Assembly (NCBI RefSeq): GCF_014596725.1 | Contig: NZ_JACVEG010000003.1 | Coordinates: forward strand, 1-64,000 | DNA: 64,000 nt | Reading direction: 5' to 3' | Source of the DNA: Vibrio sp. Y2-5 | Lineage (GTDB): Bacteria; Pseudomonadota; Gammaproteobacteria; Enterobacterales; Vibrionaceae | Shown: positions 26,201-35,469 of the stretch, in pieces | Numbering within the stretch: position 1 is the stretch's first letter | Layout of the letters: each line of letters starts with the position of its first letter | Translations under genes and position numbers: made by a program | The notes under the pieces: model-generated | Databases searched by the model: none | Told to the model about the DNA's origin: nothing | The model's input: the letters and a program-made list of their open reading frames with translations, nothing else

Positions 26201-28060
26201 GTTTTCACTTTTGTGAAGCATTGAGAAATCAAGGATCCAATAAACCTGACCGTTTGATTTGATCACTTCGTATGGCGATTCGCCAATCACGCGTAAGCCC
26301 AAGTTTTCAAGCATTGGCATCACATCAGAAAGATGGATAGGCTCATCACGGTGGTACAGTTTCAAGCGTACCGCTTTAGAATCTTTAGTCTCTTCTTGCG
26401 GACGATAGAACAGCATGCCCAGCTTGTTTTCTTCGTTGAGAGCTTCAAGACGTTCAATGTCTGCAACCGCAGACGCTGGCATTACATCTTCTTTATAGGA
26501 ACGAGGGAACGCATGAAGGTATTGTTTTGAAAGTGGTAAACCTTTGCTTTCGCCACAGTTTGCCACGATCGCTTCAGACAAACGATCATCCCAAGTTGTT
26601 GATGCTTCCATTAAGTTTTGCTCTATTTTCTTCACATTCACGTCCATATTGTTGTTATCAACACGAACGATGTAATGGGTTCTTGCAAGTGGGCTTTCAG
26701 AGAAATACGTTGTGAACTCGACTTCTTGCTCACAACCAAAATACTGTTTAAAGATGCGTTGAGTCTGGCGACGCAACTCAGTGTTGTAACGCTCTTTTGT
26801 TACATACACCATGCAGCTAAAGAAACGGCCAAACGGGTCTTTGCGTACAAATAGACGGAGAAGATCTCGATCCTGCATTTGTACTACACCCATACCGACT
26901 TCTAATAATTCTTCTTCAGTCGCTTGAAGAAGTTCATCACGTGGGTAGTTTTCTAGAATATTGTGCAGCGCTTTATAAGCGTATGAACCCACACGGTAAC
27001 GACTAGCACTGAGTATACGTTCCACTTTTTCACGAATAAGAGGAATAGTTTGTACTGCTTGGTTATATACCGCTGATGTATATAGACCAGTAAAGCGGTG
27101 CTCGCCTATCACTTTTCCATTTTCATCAAACTTTTTAATACCAATGTAATCGGTATACGCTGGACGATGGATGCGTGATTGCTTATTGCCTTTAGTTAGA
27201 ATTAATAAGTAGGCTTTTTTTGCTTCTAGACGAGCTGAATCTGAAAAATCAGAAAGTTTTACTGAACGAACACGATCACTTTTTGAGAATAGGCCAAGAC
27301 CAACTTCCTCAGTAGGTTTCAGTGTAGTATCCCCTTCAACCTCAACAAGATCGTATTCTTTGTAACCCATAAAGGTGAAGTTGTGATCACCCAACCAACG
27401 CAAGAACGCCATCGTTTCTTGGAAACGATCAGATTCTGGGAGACGATCTACATTTGCTTCAAGCTGGCTGATAACTTGATCCAGTTTGTTTACCATTGGT
27501 TTCCAGTCGTTAACGACCAAATCAGTATCAAGCAGAATCTCTAACAGTTCATCCTGAAGAGTTTTCATCTCTGCTTTATTACTTAAACGATCGACTTCAA
27601 TATGAAATAAAGACTGAAGAGTCCCTTCTCCATTATTGATACTCTTGATTGCGCCTTTATCATCGCGCTCAATTTGAGTCGGACCATTTAGCATCAGGTG
27701 GGAGGTTAAATCTAGTCGGCTTAATGCCATCTTAATAGAGTCAACATGGAAAGGACCATCAGGAACAACAATCTCAACAATAGTATGGGTAGACTCCCAA
27801 CCATGTCGACTTACCGTTGGGTTGAAAACTCGAACAGAGTAATCATCGCTCTTCTTTTCACAGATATGATGCCAAAGACTGACAACGGCACCATATAAAT
27901 CCGATTCATTTCGTTCAGCTAAATCATCTTGCGATACATTGCTAAATAAATGTTGAGCGAGCTGAGTAACCAAAGGTTGTTGTTTTTGCTCAAGTTTGTC
28001 TTGAATCAGTTGGTAAACTTTTTCAAGTAGAACCGGCATCAAAGTCTCACGCGCGGTCAT
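23222..28060 (-). CDS. NAD-specific glutamate dehydrogenase, 180-kDa class
   Basis: A 1612-aa enzyme of the large (L_180) NAD-GDH class, which deaminates glutamate to 2-oxoglutarate with NAD. A long N-terminal regulatory half contains ACT-like segments. The central catalytic domain has LRGGKVARGGLRWSDR, VPVGAKGGFVCK with the catalytic Lys, GDMAGDVFGNG and a Rossmann region. A long C-terminal helical domain follows. ATG 28060 has GGAG 8 bp upstream. These enzymes are typical of Vibrio, Pseudomonas and Shewanella and support growth on amino acids; E. coli lacks one. It has its own terminator. Confidence 0.95.
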   Translation of the reverse strand: MTARETLMPVLLEKVYQLIQDKLEQKQQPLVTQLAQHLFSNVSQDDLAERNESDLYGAVVSLWHHICEKKSDDYSVRVFNPTVSRHGWESTHTIVEIVVPDGPFHVDSIKMALSRLDLTSHLMLNGPTQIERDDKGAIKSINNGEGTLQSLFHIEVDRLSNKAEMKTLQDELLEILLDTDLVVNDWKPMVNKLDQVISQLEANVDRLPESDRFQETMAFLRWLGDHNFTFMGYKEYDLVEVEGDTTLKPTEEVGLGLFSKSDRVRSVKLSDFSDSARLEAKKAYLLILTKGNKQSRIHRPAYTDYIGIKKFDENGKVIGEHRFTGLYTSAVYNQAVQTIPLIREKVERILSASRYRVGSYAYKALHNILENYPRDELLQATEEELLEVGMGVVQMQDRDLLRLFVRKDPFGRFFSCMVYVTKERYNTELRRQTQRIFKQYFGCEQEVEFTTYFSESPLARTHYIVRVDNNNMDVNVKKIEQNLMEASTTWDDRLSEAIVANCGESKGLPLSKQYLHAFPRSYKEDVMPASAVADIERLEALNEENKLGMLFYRPQEETKDSKAVRLKLYHRDEPIHLSDVMPMLENLGLRVIGESPYEVIKSNGQVYWILDFSMLHKSENQVDLREARDRFQQAFAAIWYGDLESDGFNRLVLGASLTGREVSILRAYARYMRQVGFPFSQQYIEDTLSHYPDVAKGLVDLFVRRFDPKHKGAQKGQTELINKITEQLDHVESLDDDRIIRRYMEMILATYRTNYYQLDEDKQPKPWLALKMKPKEIPEIPAPVPAFEIFVYAPDIEGVHLRGGKVARGGLRWSDRQEDFRTEILGLVKAQQVKNTVIVPVGAKGGFVCKKQYLYNTRDEIFAEGQRCYKRFIRALLDVTDNIVEGDLVAPVNVVRHDEDDPYLVVAADKGTATFSDLANSVSEEYHFWLGDAFASGGSNGYDHKAMGITAKGGWESVKRHFREIGIDCQTTDFTAVGIGDMAGDVFGNGMLLSKHIRLQCAFNHLHIFIDPTPDAASSWEERNRLFNLPRSSWEDYNPKLISKGGGIFSRKAKSITLTPEIQKMLGTKKGSVAPNELIKMILCMEVDLLWNGGIGTYVKSSRETHTDVGDRANDALRIDGRDLNAKIVGEGGNLGMTQLGRVEYALKGGRVNTDFVDNVGGVDCSDNEVNIKIFLNGLVANGDMTIKQRNQVLESMEDEVGMIVLEDAYVQSESISVTEQQGVAVVKEQVRFIHQLEKAGHLDRALEYIPDDETLLEREKLGQGLTRPELSVLVAYGKMVLKDELACEEIANDEFHAQQLMQYFPTELRRNYSQHMQNHPLRAEIIATALANQMVNEMGCNFVTRLQEETGSNAVDITNAYAAAREIYKLGSVLEELRKLDNKADALTQYEVMFHVRRTLRRLSRWLLRNRPGKQSVRDLIELYQADVEAIATKLDEVLVAEEVEEHNIMAKVWIEKGIEPKLANYVSRLSSLHSVLDISTVAKEKQKSVEQTAKLYFNLGDRLSLHWFLKQINIQATDNNWQVLARAAFREDLDWQQRQLTAQVLNCECASGEIDVIKALEEWMEVNSVSLHRWENILNEFKVGTVHEFAKFSVALRELMLLNLNCQAVE

Positions 28061-28245
28061 AGGCGACTCCAGATTAGAATTATGTTTTGTAGGGGATGCA
28101 GTAAGGATATAACTTACCGCTGGTAATGCATGGTTTATTGTAAAAGTTTTAGGAACTAAACGTTAATATTTTTAACATTCACACACAGCAAAATGTTTGA
28201 GAATGTGACTAAGATTCCTAATTAAACATCTGGCAATAACTTTTC

Positions 28246-28464
28246 TCACAGCATTTCTAACTTAATAAACTTATTATTTTGGTCAGTTATCAATCTAAAT
28301 CGACCTTTTACTCCAATTTGGCTAAGAAATGGTCGAAATCTTGATGCTGGCAGCTGCAAACGCAAACCTTGCTCTGTTACAACTAAAATGGAACTTGCTG
28401 CTCCTGAGTAATGTGCCAAATAGGCTTGATATGAAATATTGAGCGAAAAATAGTAATGATTCAT
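28246..28464 (-). CDS. DUF2835 family small protein
   Basis: A 72-aa beta-rich protein: N-terminal NHYYFSLNISYQAYLAHYSG, then VVTEQGLRLQLPASRFRPFLSQIGVKGRFRL. This matches DUF2835, small gammaproteobacterial proteins of unknown function often found beside pepN, as here. No signal peptide or membrane segment is present. It lies 38 bp beyond the pepN terminal hairpin in the same direction. Confidence 0.8.
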   Translation of the reverse strand: MNHYYFSLNISYQAYLAHYSGAASSILVVTEQGLRLQLPASRFRPFLSQIGVKGRFRLITDQNNKFIKLEML

Positions 28465-28502
28465 AGACCAATCACCGCAGCGATGAATTGTGGTTTAGAA
28501 AT

Positions 28503-28528
28503 AAAAAAGGTGGCATCGAAATGCCACC
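28503..28528 (-). terminator. Terminator after pepN
   Basis: On the minus strand GGTGGCAT, loop TTCG, ATGCCACC, then six T. A strong 8-bp stem. Confidence 0.9.
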
Positions 28529-28539
28529 ACTACTTGTCA

Positions 28540-31146
28540 TTAATCTTCTAGTGCTTTAGAGACTTTTTCAAAAAGATCTCGCGCTAAATCATCCATCGCT
28601 TTTAACGCTTCAAGTTCTTTTCTAATTAACCCTTGTCTCTCCTCATCGTATTTACGGAATTTAAGTAGAGGGTCAATTAAGCGAGAAGCGACTTGAGGGT
28701 TGCTGCTGTTCAGTTCGCGAAGTATTTCGCCCGCAAAACGATAACCTTCACCACTCTTCGCATGGAAGTTCACTGGGTTGTTATTTAAGAAAGCGCCAAT
28801 CAGGTTACGTGTACGGTTTGGGTTCTTCAAACTGAACGCTTCATGATTCATCGTTTTCTTGATCACGTCTAGTGCATCACTCGCCGGGTTGCAGCCCTGT
28901 AGAGTAAACCACTTATCCATCACCAAACCGTCATGTTTCCACTTATTGCTGTAATCCGCCATTTGGGCTTCACGACATGCAAGCCCTGCACTGTTCGCCG
29001 CACTCATGGCTGCGATAGTGTCAGTCATATTGTTCGCTTCGTTGTATTGTTTCTCCGCTAAAGCATTACCTTGTTCAGTGTACGCTAAGTAGGACAAACA
29101 GGTATTACGTAACGCGCGCTTGCCAATGGCTTCATGGCTAATGGTAAATTCATTTTGTTTTAGCGTTTGATAAGTCGCACTTAATTCGTCTTCAAGTTCA
29201 GTTGCAAGAATAACTTTGAACGCTTTAAGCACATTGGCAATCGCATCAACATCCACACACTTGTACCAACCAGACACTTCGTTGTGGCTCGGTAGTGAAA
29301 GCATCTCTGCGACAAATGCAGGTTCTAAAGAATCACTCAGTAAAACGCCACGGAATGCATCGACAACAACAGTAGGTAATTCAACCTTTTGTCCTTGTTG
29401 CTCACGAGTTACATTGTCACGAATATACTTGGCCATTAAAATCTGACCCGCATCCCAACGAGCAAACTCGTTAGTCGCATTGGACATTAAGAATACTAAT
29501 TCTTCATCTGAGTAGTCATATTCCAATTTTACCGGTGCAGAAAACTCTCTTAGTAACGATGGGATTGGTTGCTCTGCGACGTTCTCAAATACAAATGTCT
29601 GCTCTGCTTGAGTAACATTGAGCACGTTCGCAACAGGCTGACCTTTGCTTTGCAAAGGAATCACACTTCCGTCTTTTGCATAGAGCTCAACGTCAAAAGG
29701 AATATGCAGAGGCTGCTTCTCTTTTTGGTCGTGCGTTGGTTCTGTCGACTGACATACCGTTAGCGCGTACGTTTTTGCTTCAGCATTATATTCGCTGCTG
29801 ACGGATACCGTTGGTGTGCCTGATTGGCTGTACCATAAACGGAACTGCTTGAGATCAACACCCGATGCGTCTTCCATCGCGGCGACAAAATCTTCACATG
29901 TTGCCGCTGTACCGTCATGGCGCTCAAAGTATAACTTCATGCCTTTTTGGAAACCGTCTTCACCAAGCAAAGTATGCATCATTCGAATCACTTCGCTTCC
30001 CTTTTCATACACAGTCAAAGTGTAGAAGTTATTCATTTCTATCACTTTATCTGGGCGAATTGGGTGCGACATTGGGCTTGCATCTTCTGCAAACTGCGGA
30101 CCACGAATAATGCGAACATTGTTGATACGGTTTACAGCACGAGAACCTAAATCTGAAGAGAACTCTTGATCGCGGAATACCGTTAAGCCTTCTTTCAAGC
30201 TTAACTGGAACCAGTCGCGACAAGTCACACGGTTACCTGTCCAGTTATGGAAGTATTCGTGACCAATCACTGCTTCAATACCAAGATAATCCGTGTCTGT
30301 TGCAGTTTGATCATTGGCCAATACAAACTTCGAGTTGAAAATGTTCAATCCTTTGTTTTCCATTGCACCCATATTGAAGAAGTCAACTGCGACAATCATG
30401 TAGATATCTAAATCGTACTCAAGACCAAAACGCTCTTCGTCCCACTTCATTGAGTTAATCAAAGAAACCATCGCGTGGTGCGCTCTGTCTAAGTTGCCTT
30501 TATCAACGAAGATTTCTAAATCTACTTTGCGACCAGACTGAGTAATAAATTTATCTTGCAGAACATCAAAATCACCAGCAACCAAAGCAAATAAATAAGC
30601 TGGTTTTGGATGTGGATCCTGCCATTTCACCCAATGGCGCCCGTTTTCTGCTTCGCCTTGTTCAACTTTGTTACCGTTGCTTAGAAGGAATGGGTATTGC
30701 GCTTTATCTGCAATGACCGTTGTAGTGTATTTCGCTAGAACATCCGGACGGTCTAAGTAGTATGTAATTCTGCGGAAACCTTCAGCTTCACATTGCGTGC
30801 AGAATGCACCACCGGATTTATACAAACCTTCTAACGCAGTATTTGCTTCAGGGTTGATCAGAGTAACAACCGTTAACTCAAACTCCGCCGGTAGCTGACG
30901 AATTTCTAAACCGGCTTCCAGTTGAGTGTATTCGTTCCAATCAACGCCATTGACTTTCAGCGATTGTAACTTCAGGTCTTCACCATCCAAAACTAAGGTA
31001 GTGCTGTCCTTCATTTGTTTAACTAGTGAAACAGCAGTCACCGTCGTCTCTGTGTCATAGAGATCGAAAGTCAGTTCGATTTGAGAAATGGTATGGGATG
31101 GTTGAGTATAATCTTTACGATATTTGGCTTGAGGAGTGTGAGCCAT
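28540..31146 (-). CDS. pepN: Aminopeptidase N (M1 family)
   Basis: PepN is the major cytoplasmic zinc aminopeptidase that finishes protein turnover to free amino acids. I use ATG 31146 (868 aa, as in E. coli) rather than the 31215 extension. The substrate-binding GAMEN motif lies near residue 261. The zinc site HEYFHNW near residue 296 is followed by the downstream Glu in LKEGLTVFRDQEF. The C-terminal helical domain of the M1 family is complete. AGGA lies upstream of the chosen start, and a strong terminator follows. Confidence 0.96.
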   Translation of the reverse strand: MAHTPQAKYRKDYTQPSHTISQIELTFDLYDTETTVTAVSLVKQMKDSTTLVLDGEDLKLQSLKVNGVDWNEYTQLEAGLEIRQLPAEFELTVVTLINPEANTALEGLYKSGGAFCTQCEAEGFRRITYYLDRPDVLAKYTTTVIADKAQYPFLLSNGNKVEQGEAENGRHWVKWQDPHPKPAYLFALVAGDFDVLQDKFITQSGRKVDLEIFVDKGNLDRAHHAMVSLINSMKWDEERFGLEYDLDIYMIVAVDFFNMGAMENKGLNIFNSKFVLANDQTATDTDYLGIEAVIGHEYFHNWTGNRVTCRDWFQLSLKEGLTVFRDQEFSSDLGSRAVNRINNVRIIRGPQFAEDASPMSHPIRPDKVIEMNNFYTLTVYEKGSEVIRMMHTLLGEDGFQKGMKLYFERHDGTAATCEDFVAAMEDASGVDLKQFRLWYSQSGTPTVSVSSEYNAEAKTYALTVCQSTEPTHDQKEKQPLHIPFDVELYAKDGSVIPLQSKGQPVANVLNVTQAEQTFVFENVAEQPIPSLLREFSAPVKLEYDYSDEELVFLMSNATNEFARWDAGQILMAKYIRDNVTREQQGQKVELPTVVVDAFRGVLLSDSLEPAFVAEMLSLPSHNEVSGWYKCVDVDAIANVLKAFKVILATELEDELSATYQTLKQNEFTISHEAIGKRALRNTCLSYLAYTEQGNALAEKQYNEANNMTDTIAAMSAANSAGLACREAQMADYSNKWKHDGLVMDKWFTLQGCNPASDALDVIKKTMNHEAFSLKNPNRTRNLIGAFLNNNPVNFHAKSGEGYRFAGEILRELNSSNPQVASRLIDPLLKFRKYDEERQGLIRKELEALKAMDDLARDLFEKVSKALED

Positions 31147-31230
31147 TGCCGGAATCCTTTTGACATATTGATATGTGACAGTTACAGATCTTAGGCTTGT
31201 TATTGCCAATAACAACCCCTAAAAGAAAAA

Positions 31231-31258
31231 AAGAGATAGCCATCACTGGCTATCTCTT
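31231..31258 (-). terminator. Terminator after the 31301-31975 gene
   Basis: AAGAGATAGCCA and TGGCTATCTCTT form a 12-bp stem with loop TCAC; on the minus strand it leads into a T-rich run. Confidence 0.9.
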
Positions 31259-31300
31259 ATAAATAGAATTCAATTGGTTAATAAATATTCAAATGTCGCA

Positions 31301-31975
31301 CTAACGAATGCGATTTAAAACCGCATACATAGAACCGCCTTCCATATCCAGAGTTAACTGGTCTTGCTGTAGCGTATAGCGAGTGTCTTGTTCCCCGTCT
31401 TCATACAGTAAAACGAGGTGATCCCCTTCCATGTAATACACCCCTTGATGGGTGGTTTCATTTCCGTCACTGCCGCTGGCTTTAAACAGGAAAACAAAGT
31501 CAGGCTGAAGGATGAGTAGCACTTCGGTAAGTTTGTCGGCATACAAATCTTGCCCGGAAAGTGAAGTACTCGACCACATTCCCGCAAGAGCATTGGGTAA
31601 CGCTTTAGTAAACGTCACACCATTTAAAAACAGCAAGTTGTGATTACTTTGGTATTCATAGACCTGAGGATCATCACTATTTAACCCGAGAATGAGCGTA
31701 TCACTGTTTGCTGTATACATTCCTTCCCAATGATCGACACTGTAATCCTTCTTTTGAATATCAATGCTAAAGGTATAGTCAGACTCAAAGTTCAGCTTAA
31801 TAGCGAGGAAGTTTTCCTCTGATTCTTCAGGGGCTGGATTTAACAAATACCAATCGCCAAGAAGAAACGGTTGGTCAAACTGTGTTAAATCTTTGATCGG
31901 CCCATTCATCGAACCAAAGGACTGGCCTGCTATTGTCAAAGCAATGCAGGCAAAAATAACGGTTATCCATTTCAT
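31301..31975 (-). CDS. Exported protein with two lipocalin-like repeats, unknown function
   Basis: A 224-aa protein with a signal peptide (MKWITVIFACIALTIAGQSFG). The start at ATG 31975 is preferred over GTG 31990, because GGGAG is best spaced for it. Two similar beta modules of about 90 residues follow. The first runs LLGDWYLLNP...FESDYTFSI...GMYTANSDTLIL. The second runs LAGMWSSTSL...LQPDFVFLFK...GVYYMEGDHLVL. Each has a G-x-W opening, an FxF strand, a G-x-Y and a closing hydrophobic strand. This is like lipocalin/DUF-type secreted sensors, but no family is firmly assigned. It probably acts in the periplasm. It has its own terminator. Confidence 0.7.
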   Translation of the reverse strand: MKWITVIFACIALTIAGQSFGSMNGPIKDLTQFDQPFLLGDWYLLNPAPEESEENFLAIKLNFESDYTFSIDIQKKDYSVDHWEGMYTANSDTLILGLNSDDPQVYEYQSNHNLLFLNGVTFTKALPNALAGMWSSTSLSGQDLYADKLTEVLLILQPDFVFLFKASGSDGNETTHQGVYYMEGDHLVLLYEDGEQDTRYTLQQDQLTLDMEGGSMYAVLNRIR

Positions 31976-32076
31976 AGCGATCTCCCTCACTTTTTTTAAG
32001 CTTAGGATCGCATGTTAGATTTCGCTAAATTATTTGATTTATGTCACATTAAGTTGCATATCAACTTTAGGTGTAT

Positions 32077-32108
32077 AAAAAAAGCGAGCTTACAAGCTCG
32101 CTTTTTTA
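32077..32108 (-). terminator. Terminator after prc
   Basis: AGCGAGCTT and AAGCTCGCT with a two-base spacer form a long stem flanked by A and T runs; it can work in both directions. Confidence 0.85.
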
Positions 32109-32122
32109 TTACATTGAATTTT

Positions 32123-34129
32123 CTACTTTTTTTCCGATTTAAGCATATCAACCATGATAGAAACCGATTCGTTAAGATACGCATCCGGCACTTCATAATC
32201 TTTCGGAACATCGTCTAACGTTTTGTATTCTGCTTTTCCAGCATCAACTTGACGTTTGTTAATTCGAGCTAAACGTTCGGCATCCGCTTCATCACTTTTC
32301 TTCTTACGAGCGGTTTCGTTTAAAGATAAAGCGTTGTCATCTTTCTCCGCTTTATATTTGGCAATATCCTGCTGAATAAAACCAAATTCGAGATCGGAGG
32401 CGATTCGCTGCTGATGCTTTTGAGTTAGCGAAGCAATTAACGTAGAGAAGTCATGAAGTTTAGAATACTTAGCTTGATCAATGCTGTCCCAAGGAAGTGC
32501 ATTTGGCTCAACACTTTCACCCGTTTCAGCTGCATCGATTGCAGCAGGGAACGCAATATCCGGAATGACACCTTTGTTCTGCGTACTTCCGCCGTCAATT
32601 CGATAAAACTTCTGAATCGTGTATTGCACATAGCCCAGTTCTTTATCGAACATATCGTAAATATGATTCAAAGAACGATGTTGCTGTACCGTACCTTTAC
32701 CAAATGAATTCTCGCCCAAAATAATTGCACGACCATAATCTTGCATTGCCGCAGCAAAAATCTCAGAGGCAGAAGCACTGTAGCTGTTGATCAATACCGT
32801 CATTGGGCCCGAATAACTGATCTTTCCGTCGGTATCGCTGTTCACATTCACTCGACCATAGCTGTCACGAACTTGAACAACAGGACCACTGGTAATAAAC
32901 AGACCTGATAATGCCGTCGCTTCCGTTAAAGCACCACCACCATTATTTCGTAAATCAACAATGATGCCATCCACTTTATCAGCTTTTAACTGAGTAATAA
33001 GCTTATCGGTATCTTCAGAAAGACCAACGTAAAAACTTGGTACTTCAAGAACACCAATCTTTTTACCACCCTTTTCAATCACTTCTGACTTAACGGCTCT
33101 GTCTTCTAGACGAATCTTATCTCGAACAATTGTTACAACGTGACGTTTTACATCCTTGCCATCAGGCAGGATTTCAAGATTAACCTTGGTGCCCTTCGGA
33201 CCTTTGATAAGTTGAACAACGTCGTCCAATCGCCAGCCGATAACATCGACGATATCTTCACCATCCTGACCAACACCAACAATACGATCACCTTCCGACA
33301 ATTGCTTACTGCTTGCAGCAGGACCACCAGTAACCAACGAAGAAATAACCGTGTAGTCATCCGTCATTTGTAAAACAGCACCGATCCCTTCCAGAGATAA
33401 ACTCATCTCTGACTGGAATTGTTCTGCGTTACGTGGAGAAAGATAGCTGGTATGCGGATCAATTTGGCGAGCAAACGCATTCATGTAAAGTTGAAAAACA
33501 TCTTCACTATGAGTTTGAGTTAAGCGTTTAATAGCATTGTTGTAGCGTTTTGACAGCGTTTCTTTGATTTCAGGCCACTCTTTGCCTGTCAGTTTTAGGC
33601 TCAAAGCGTCGTATTTCACGCGCTTGCGCCATAACTCATCAATTTCTGCTTTGTCTTTCGGCCAAGCAGCTTTAGAACGGTCAATCTCTATCGTTTCATC
33701 AGTGTTAAATTTGATTTCTTTATCAAGTAATGACAAAGCATATTTAAAACGATCGAAACGCTTATTCATCGACAAGTTATAGATTTCAAATGCAATAGCG
33801 TTGCTACCTGCCTTGAGTTCATCATCTAACTGAACAGCTTTAGACTGGAAAGAATCGATGTCTGCTTGTGTGAAAAGACTGCGGTTGTAGTCAAGAAGCT
33901 CAACATAACGTTCAAATATCTCTTGAGAAAATTGATCGTCGAGATTGAAATGCTTGTAGTGAGAACGAGTAAAACGAGAAGTTACCCTTTTACTTGCTGT
34001 TTCGTGTTGAGCTTCAGGAGCAAGAACTGGTAAATCTTTCTTTTGAATTTGGGCTTCAACAGCCTGAGCTGAAGATGCTGCTAGCCAAACGCTAGCAGCA
34101 ATCAGAGTCCATTTTGAACGGCATTTCAT
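32123..34129 (-). CDS. prc: Carboxy-terminal (tail-specific) protease Prc
   Basis: A periplasmic S41 protease that trims C-termini (penicillin-binding protein 3 and MepS in E. coli). The 668-aa protein has a signal peptide (TLIAASVWLAASSAQA), an N-terminal helical domain and a PDZ domain (SLSLEGIGAVLQM through LEILPDGKDVKR). The catalytic core has Ser in NSYSASASEIFAAA and Lys in GENSFGKGTVQQ, and a C-terminal domain follows. AGGAG lies 12 bp before ATG 34129, slightly far. proQ lies immediately upstream with an 17-bp gap, the conserved proQ-prc pair. Confidence 0.96.
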   Translation of the reverse strand: MKCRSKWTLIAASVWLAASSAQAVEAQIQKKDLPVLAPEAQHETASKRVTSRFTRSHYKHFNLDDQFSQEIFERYVELLDYNRSLFTQADIDSFQSKAVQLDDELKAGSNAIAFEIYNLSMNKRFDRFKYALSLLDKEIKFNTDETIEIDRSKAAWPKDKAEIDELWRKRVKYDALSLKLTGKEWPEIKETLSKRYNNAIKRLTQTHSEDVFQLYMNAFARQIDPHTSYLSPRNAEQFQSEMSLSLEGIGAVLQMTDDYTVISSLVTGGPAASSKQLSEGDRIVGVGQDGEDIVDVIGWRLDDVVQLIKGPKGTKVNLEILPDGKDVKRHVVTIVRDKIRLEDRAVKSEVIEKGGKKIGVLEVPSFYVGLSEDTDKLITQLKADKVDGIIVDLRNNGGGALTEATALSGLFITSGPVVQVRDSYGRVNVNSDTDGKISYSGPMTVLINSYSASASEIFAAAMQDYGRAIILGENSFGKGTVQQHRSLNHIYDMFDKELGYVQYTIQKFYRIDGGSTQNKGVIPDIAFPAAIDAAETGESVEPNALPWDSIDQAKYSKLHDFSTLIASLTQKHQQRIASDLEFGFIQQDIAKYKAEKDDNALSLNETARKKKSDEADAERLARINKRQVDAGKAEYKTLDDVPKDYEVPDAYLNESVSIMVDMLKSEKK

Positions 34130-34146
34130 GCGTAGGAGTTTCTCCT

Positions 34147-34773
34147 TTAGGCGCGCAAGTGCTCCGCTTTTACAACCATTTGTAGGCCGTTACCAAGTTG
34201 AACACGCACGTCTTCCTTATTGATTTCAACAATGGTCGCAGCCATGTTGCCTTTACCCATGTTGATGTTCACTTCTTTACCAACAATGATTTCGTCAGTG
34301 TTCAAAGCTCTTGTTTCAACGGGTTTACTTTCTTGTTTTGGCCCTTTGTTTTGAGGACGGCGAGGCTGAGCTGCTTTTTTAGCTTTTGGCTTAGCTTTCG
34401 CTTCTTCACGAGCTTTTTTACCTTGTTCTTTACGGCGAGCATCAACACGAGCTTTGCTTTCTGCCAATGCTGCTTGAGCGTGTTCTACATGTTGCTCTTC
34501 AAGCTCTCCACATGCGTTTCCGTCTAGGTCTACACGAACAGCACCAGGTTTTACGCCGTGTAGGTAACGCCATGAAGAAGTGTACTGTCTTAAAGCTGCA
34601 CGAAGCTGAGTTTTACTAACTTTTGGATCTTCGCCAAGGCGCTCAGCAAGATCTTGAAAAATACCAATTTTAAGAGGCTTCGCTTCACCCTCTAAAGTAA
34701 AGCATTTAGGGAAACATTCAGCAATGTACGCAATAACTTCTTTGCTGTTTTTTAACTTTTCAGTGTTTTCCAT
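34147..34773 (-). CDS. proQ: RNA chaperone ProQ
   Basis: ProQ is a FinO-domain RNA chaperone that binds structured 3' ends of mRNAs and sRNAs. The start ATG 34773 ([19 protein letters not shown]) aligns with E. coli and has AGGA 7 bp upstream; the 34809 extension is rejected. The FinO domain spans residues about 8-120, with [15 protein letters not shown] and [17 protein letters not shown] Lys/Ala/Arg-rich linker (about 120-160) follows, then the C-terminal Tudor-like domain ([27 protein letters not shown]). It forms an operon with prc. Confidence 0.95.
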   Translation of the reverse strand: MENTEKLKNSKEVIAYIAECFPKCFTLEGEAKPLKIGIFQDLAERLGEDPKVSKTQLRAALRQYTSSWRYLHGVKPGAVRVDLDGNACGELEEQHVEHAQAALAESKARVDARRKEQGKKAREEAKAKPKAKKAAQPRRPQNKGPKQESKPVETRALNTDEIIVGKEVNINMGKGNMAATIVEINKEDVRVQLGNGLQMVVKAEHLRA

Positions 34774-34872
34774 GAGGATTCCTGGTTTATGCGGCATGTC
34801 CGCTAGCATTAAGAGTAAATATGTTCGGTATTATAGTGACCTGAATACGAAAAACCACAGGCAAAAGACAAT

Positions 34873-35346
34873 TTATGCCTTGTTAGCCTGTGAATTGAGC
34901 AGCTTTTCAACTTCTGTCATCAAAAATGTCAGTCCTTCCTCATCAATTTCAGAGAAACGGCCCACACTTGGACTATCAATATCAAGAACACCGACTACTT
35001 CGCCATTGATTGAAAATGGGATAACAATCTCTGAATTGCTGGCAGCGTCACACGCAATGTGACCTTCAAACTCATGAACATCATAAACACGTTGTACACT
35101 ATTAGTAGCAACTGCAGTACCGCATACGCCACGTCCGACAGGAATACGCACACAAGCAGGTTTGCCTTGGAATGGACCTAATACCAACTCACCTTCTCGC
35201 ATCATATAGAAACCAACCCAGTTAAGGTCTTCTAATTCCATGTTGAGCAGTGCGCTTAAGTTAGACAAGTTCGCAATCAAGTCCTTTTCTGATTCTAGTA
35301 GTGCGACAGCTTGTTTTGTTAAGCGGTGGTAATGTTCTAATTTCAT
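34873..35346 (-). CDS. msrC: Free methionine-(R)-sulfoxide reductase (GAF domain, YebR/MsrC)
   Basis: A 157-aa single GAF-domain enzyme that reduces free methionine-R-sulfoxide. The conserved segments are LNWVGFYM, LGPFQGKPACVRIPVGRGVCGTAV with two of the redox cysteines, and HIACDAASNSEIVIPF with the third. GVLDIDSPSVGRF closes the domain. The position beside proQ matches yebR in E. coli. It is divergent from the ABC exporter across 123 bp. Confidence 0.92.
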   Translation of the reverse strand: MKLEHYHRLTKQAVALLESEKDLIANLSNLSALLNMELEDLNWVGFYMMREGELVLGPFQGKPACVRIPVGRGVCGTAVATNSVQRVYDVHEFEGHIACDAASNSEIVIPFSINGEVVGVLDIDSPSVGRFSEIDEEGLTFLMTEVEKLLNSQANKA

Positions 35347-35408
35347 ATAAACTAAACTTCCAATTGAAAAATAAAGACTTCACTTTAGGTTTTTAATGCC
35401 TTTAAGTT

Positions 35409-35436
35409 TTGATTGCCTAAAGGTTTTACATATAAT
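35409..35436 (+). promoter_or_regulatory. Putative sigma-70 promoter of the ABC exporter gene
   Basis: A perfect -10 TATAAT (35431-35436) with TTGATT (35409-35414) 16 bp upstream as a partial -35. It lies 34 bp before the start codon. Confidence 0.5.
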
Positions 35437-35469
35437 GCGCCAAACTAAATAGGATTCATTCTCATAAAG

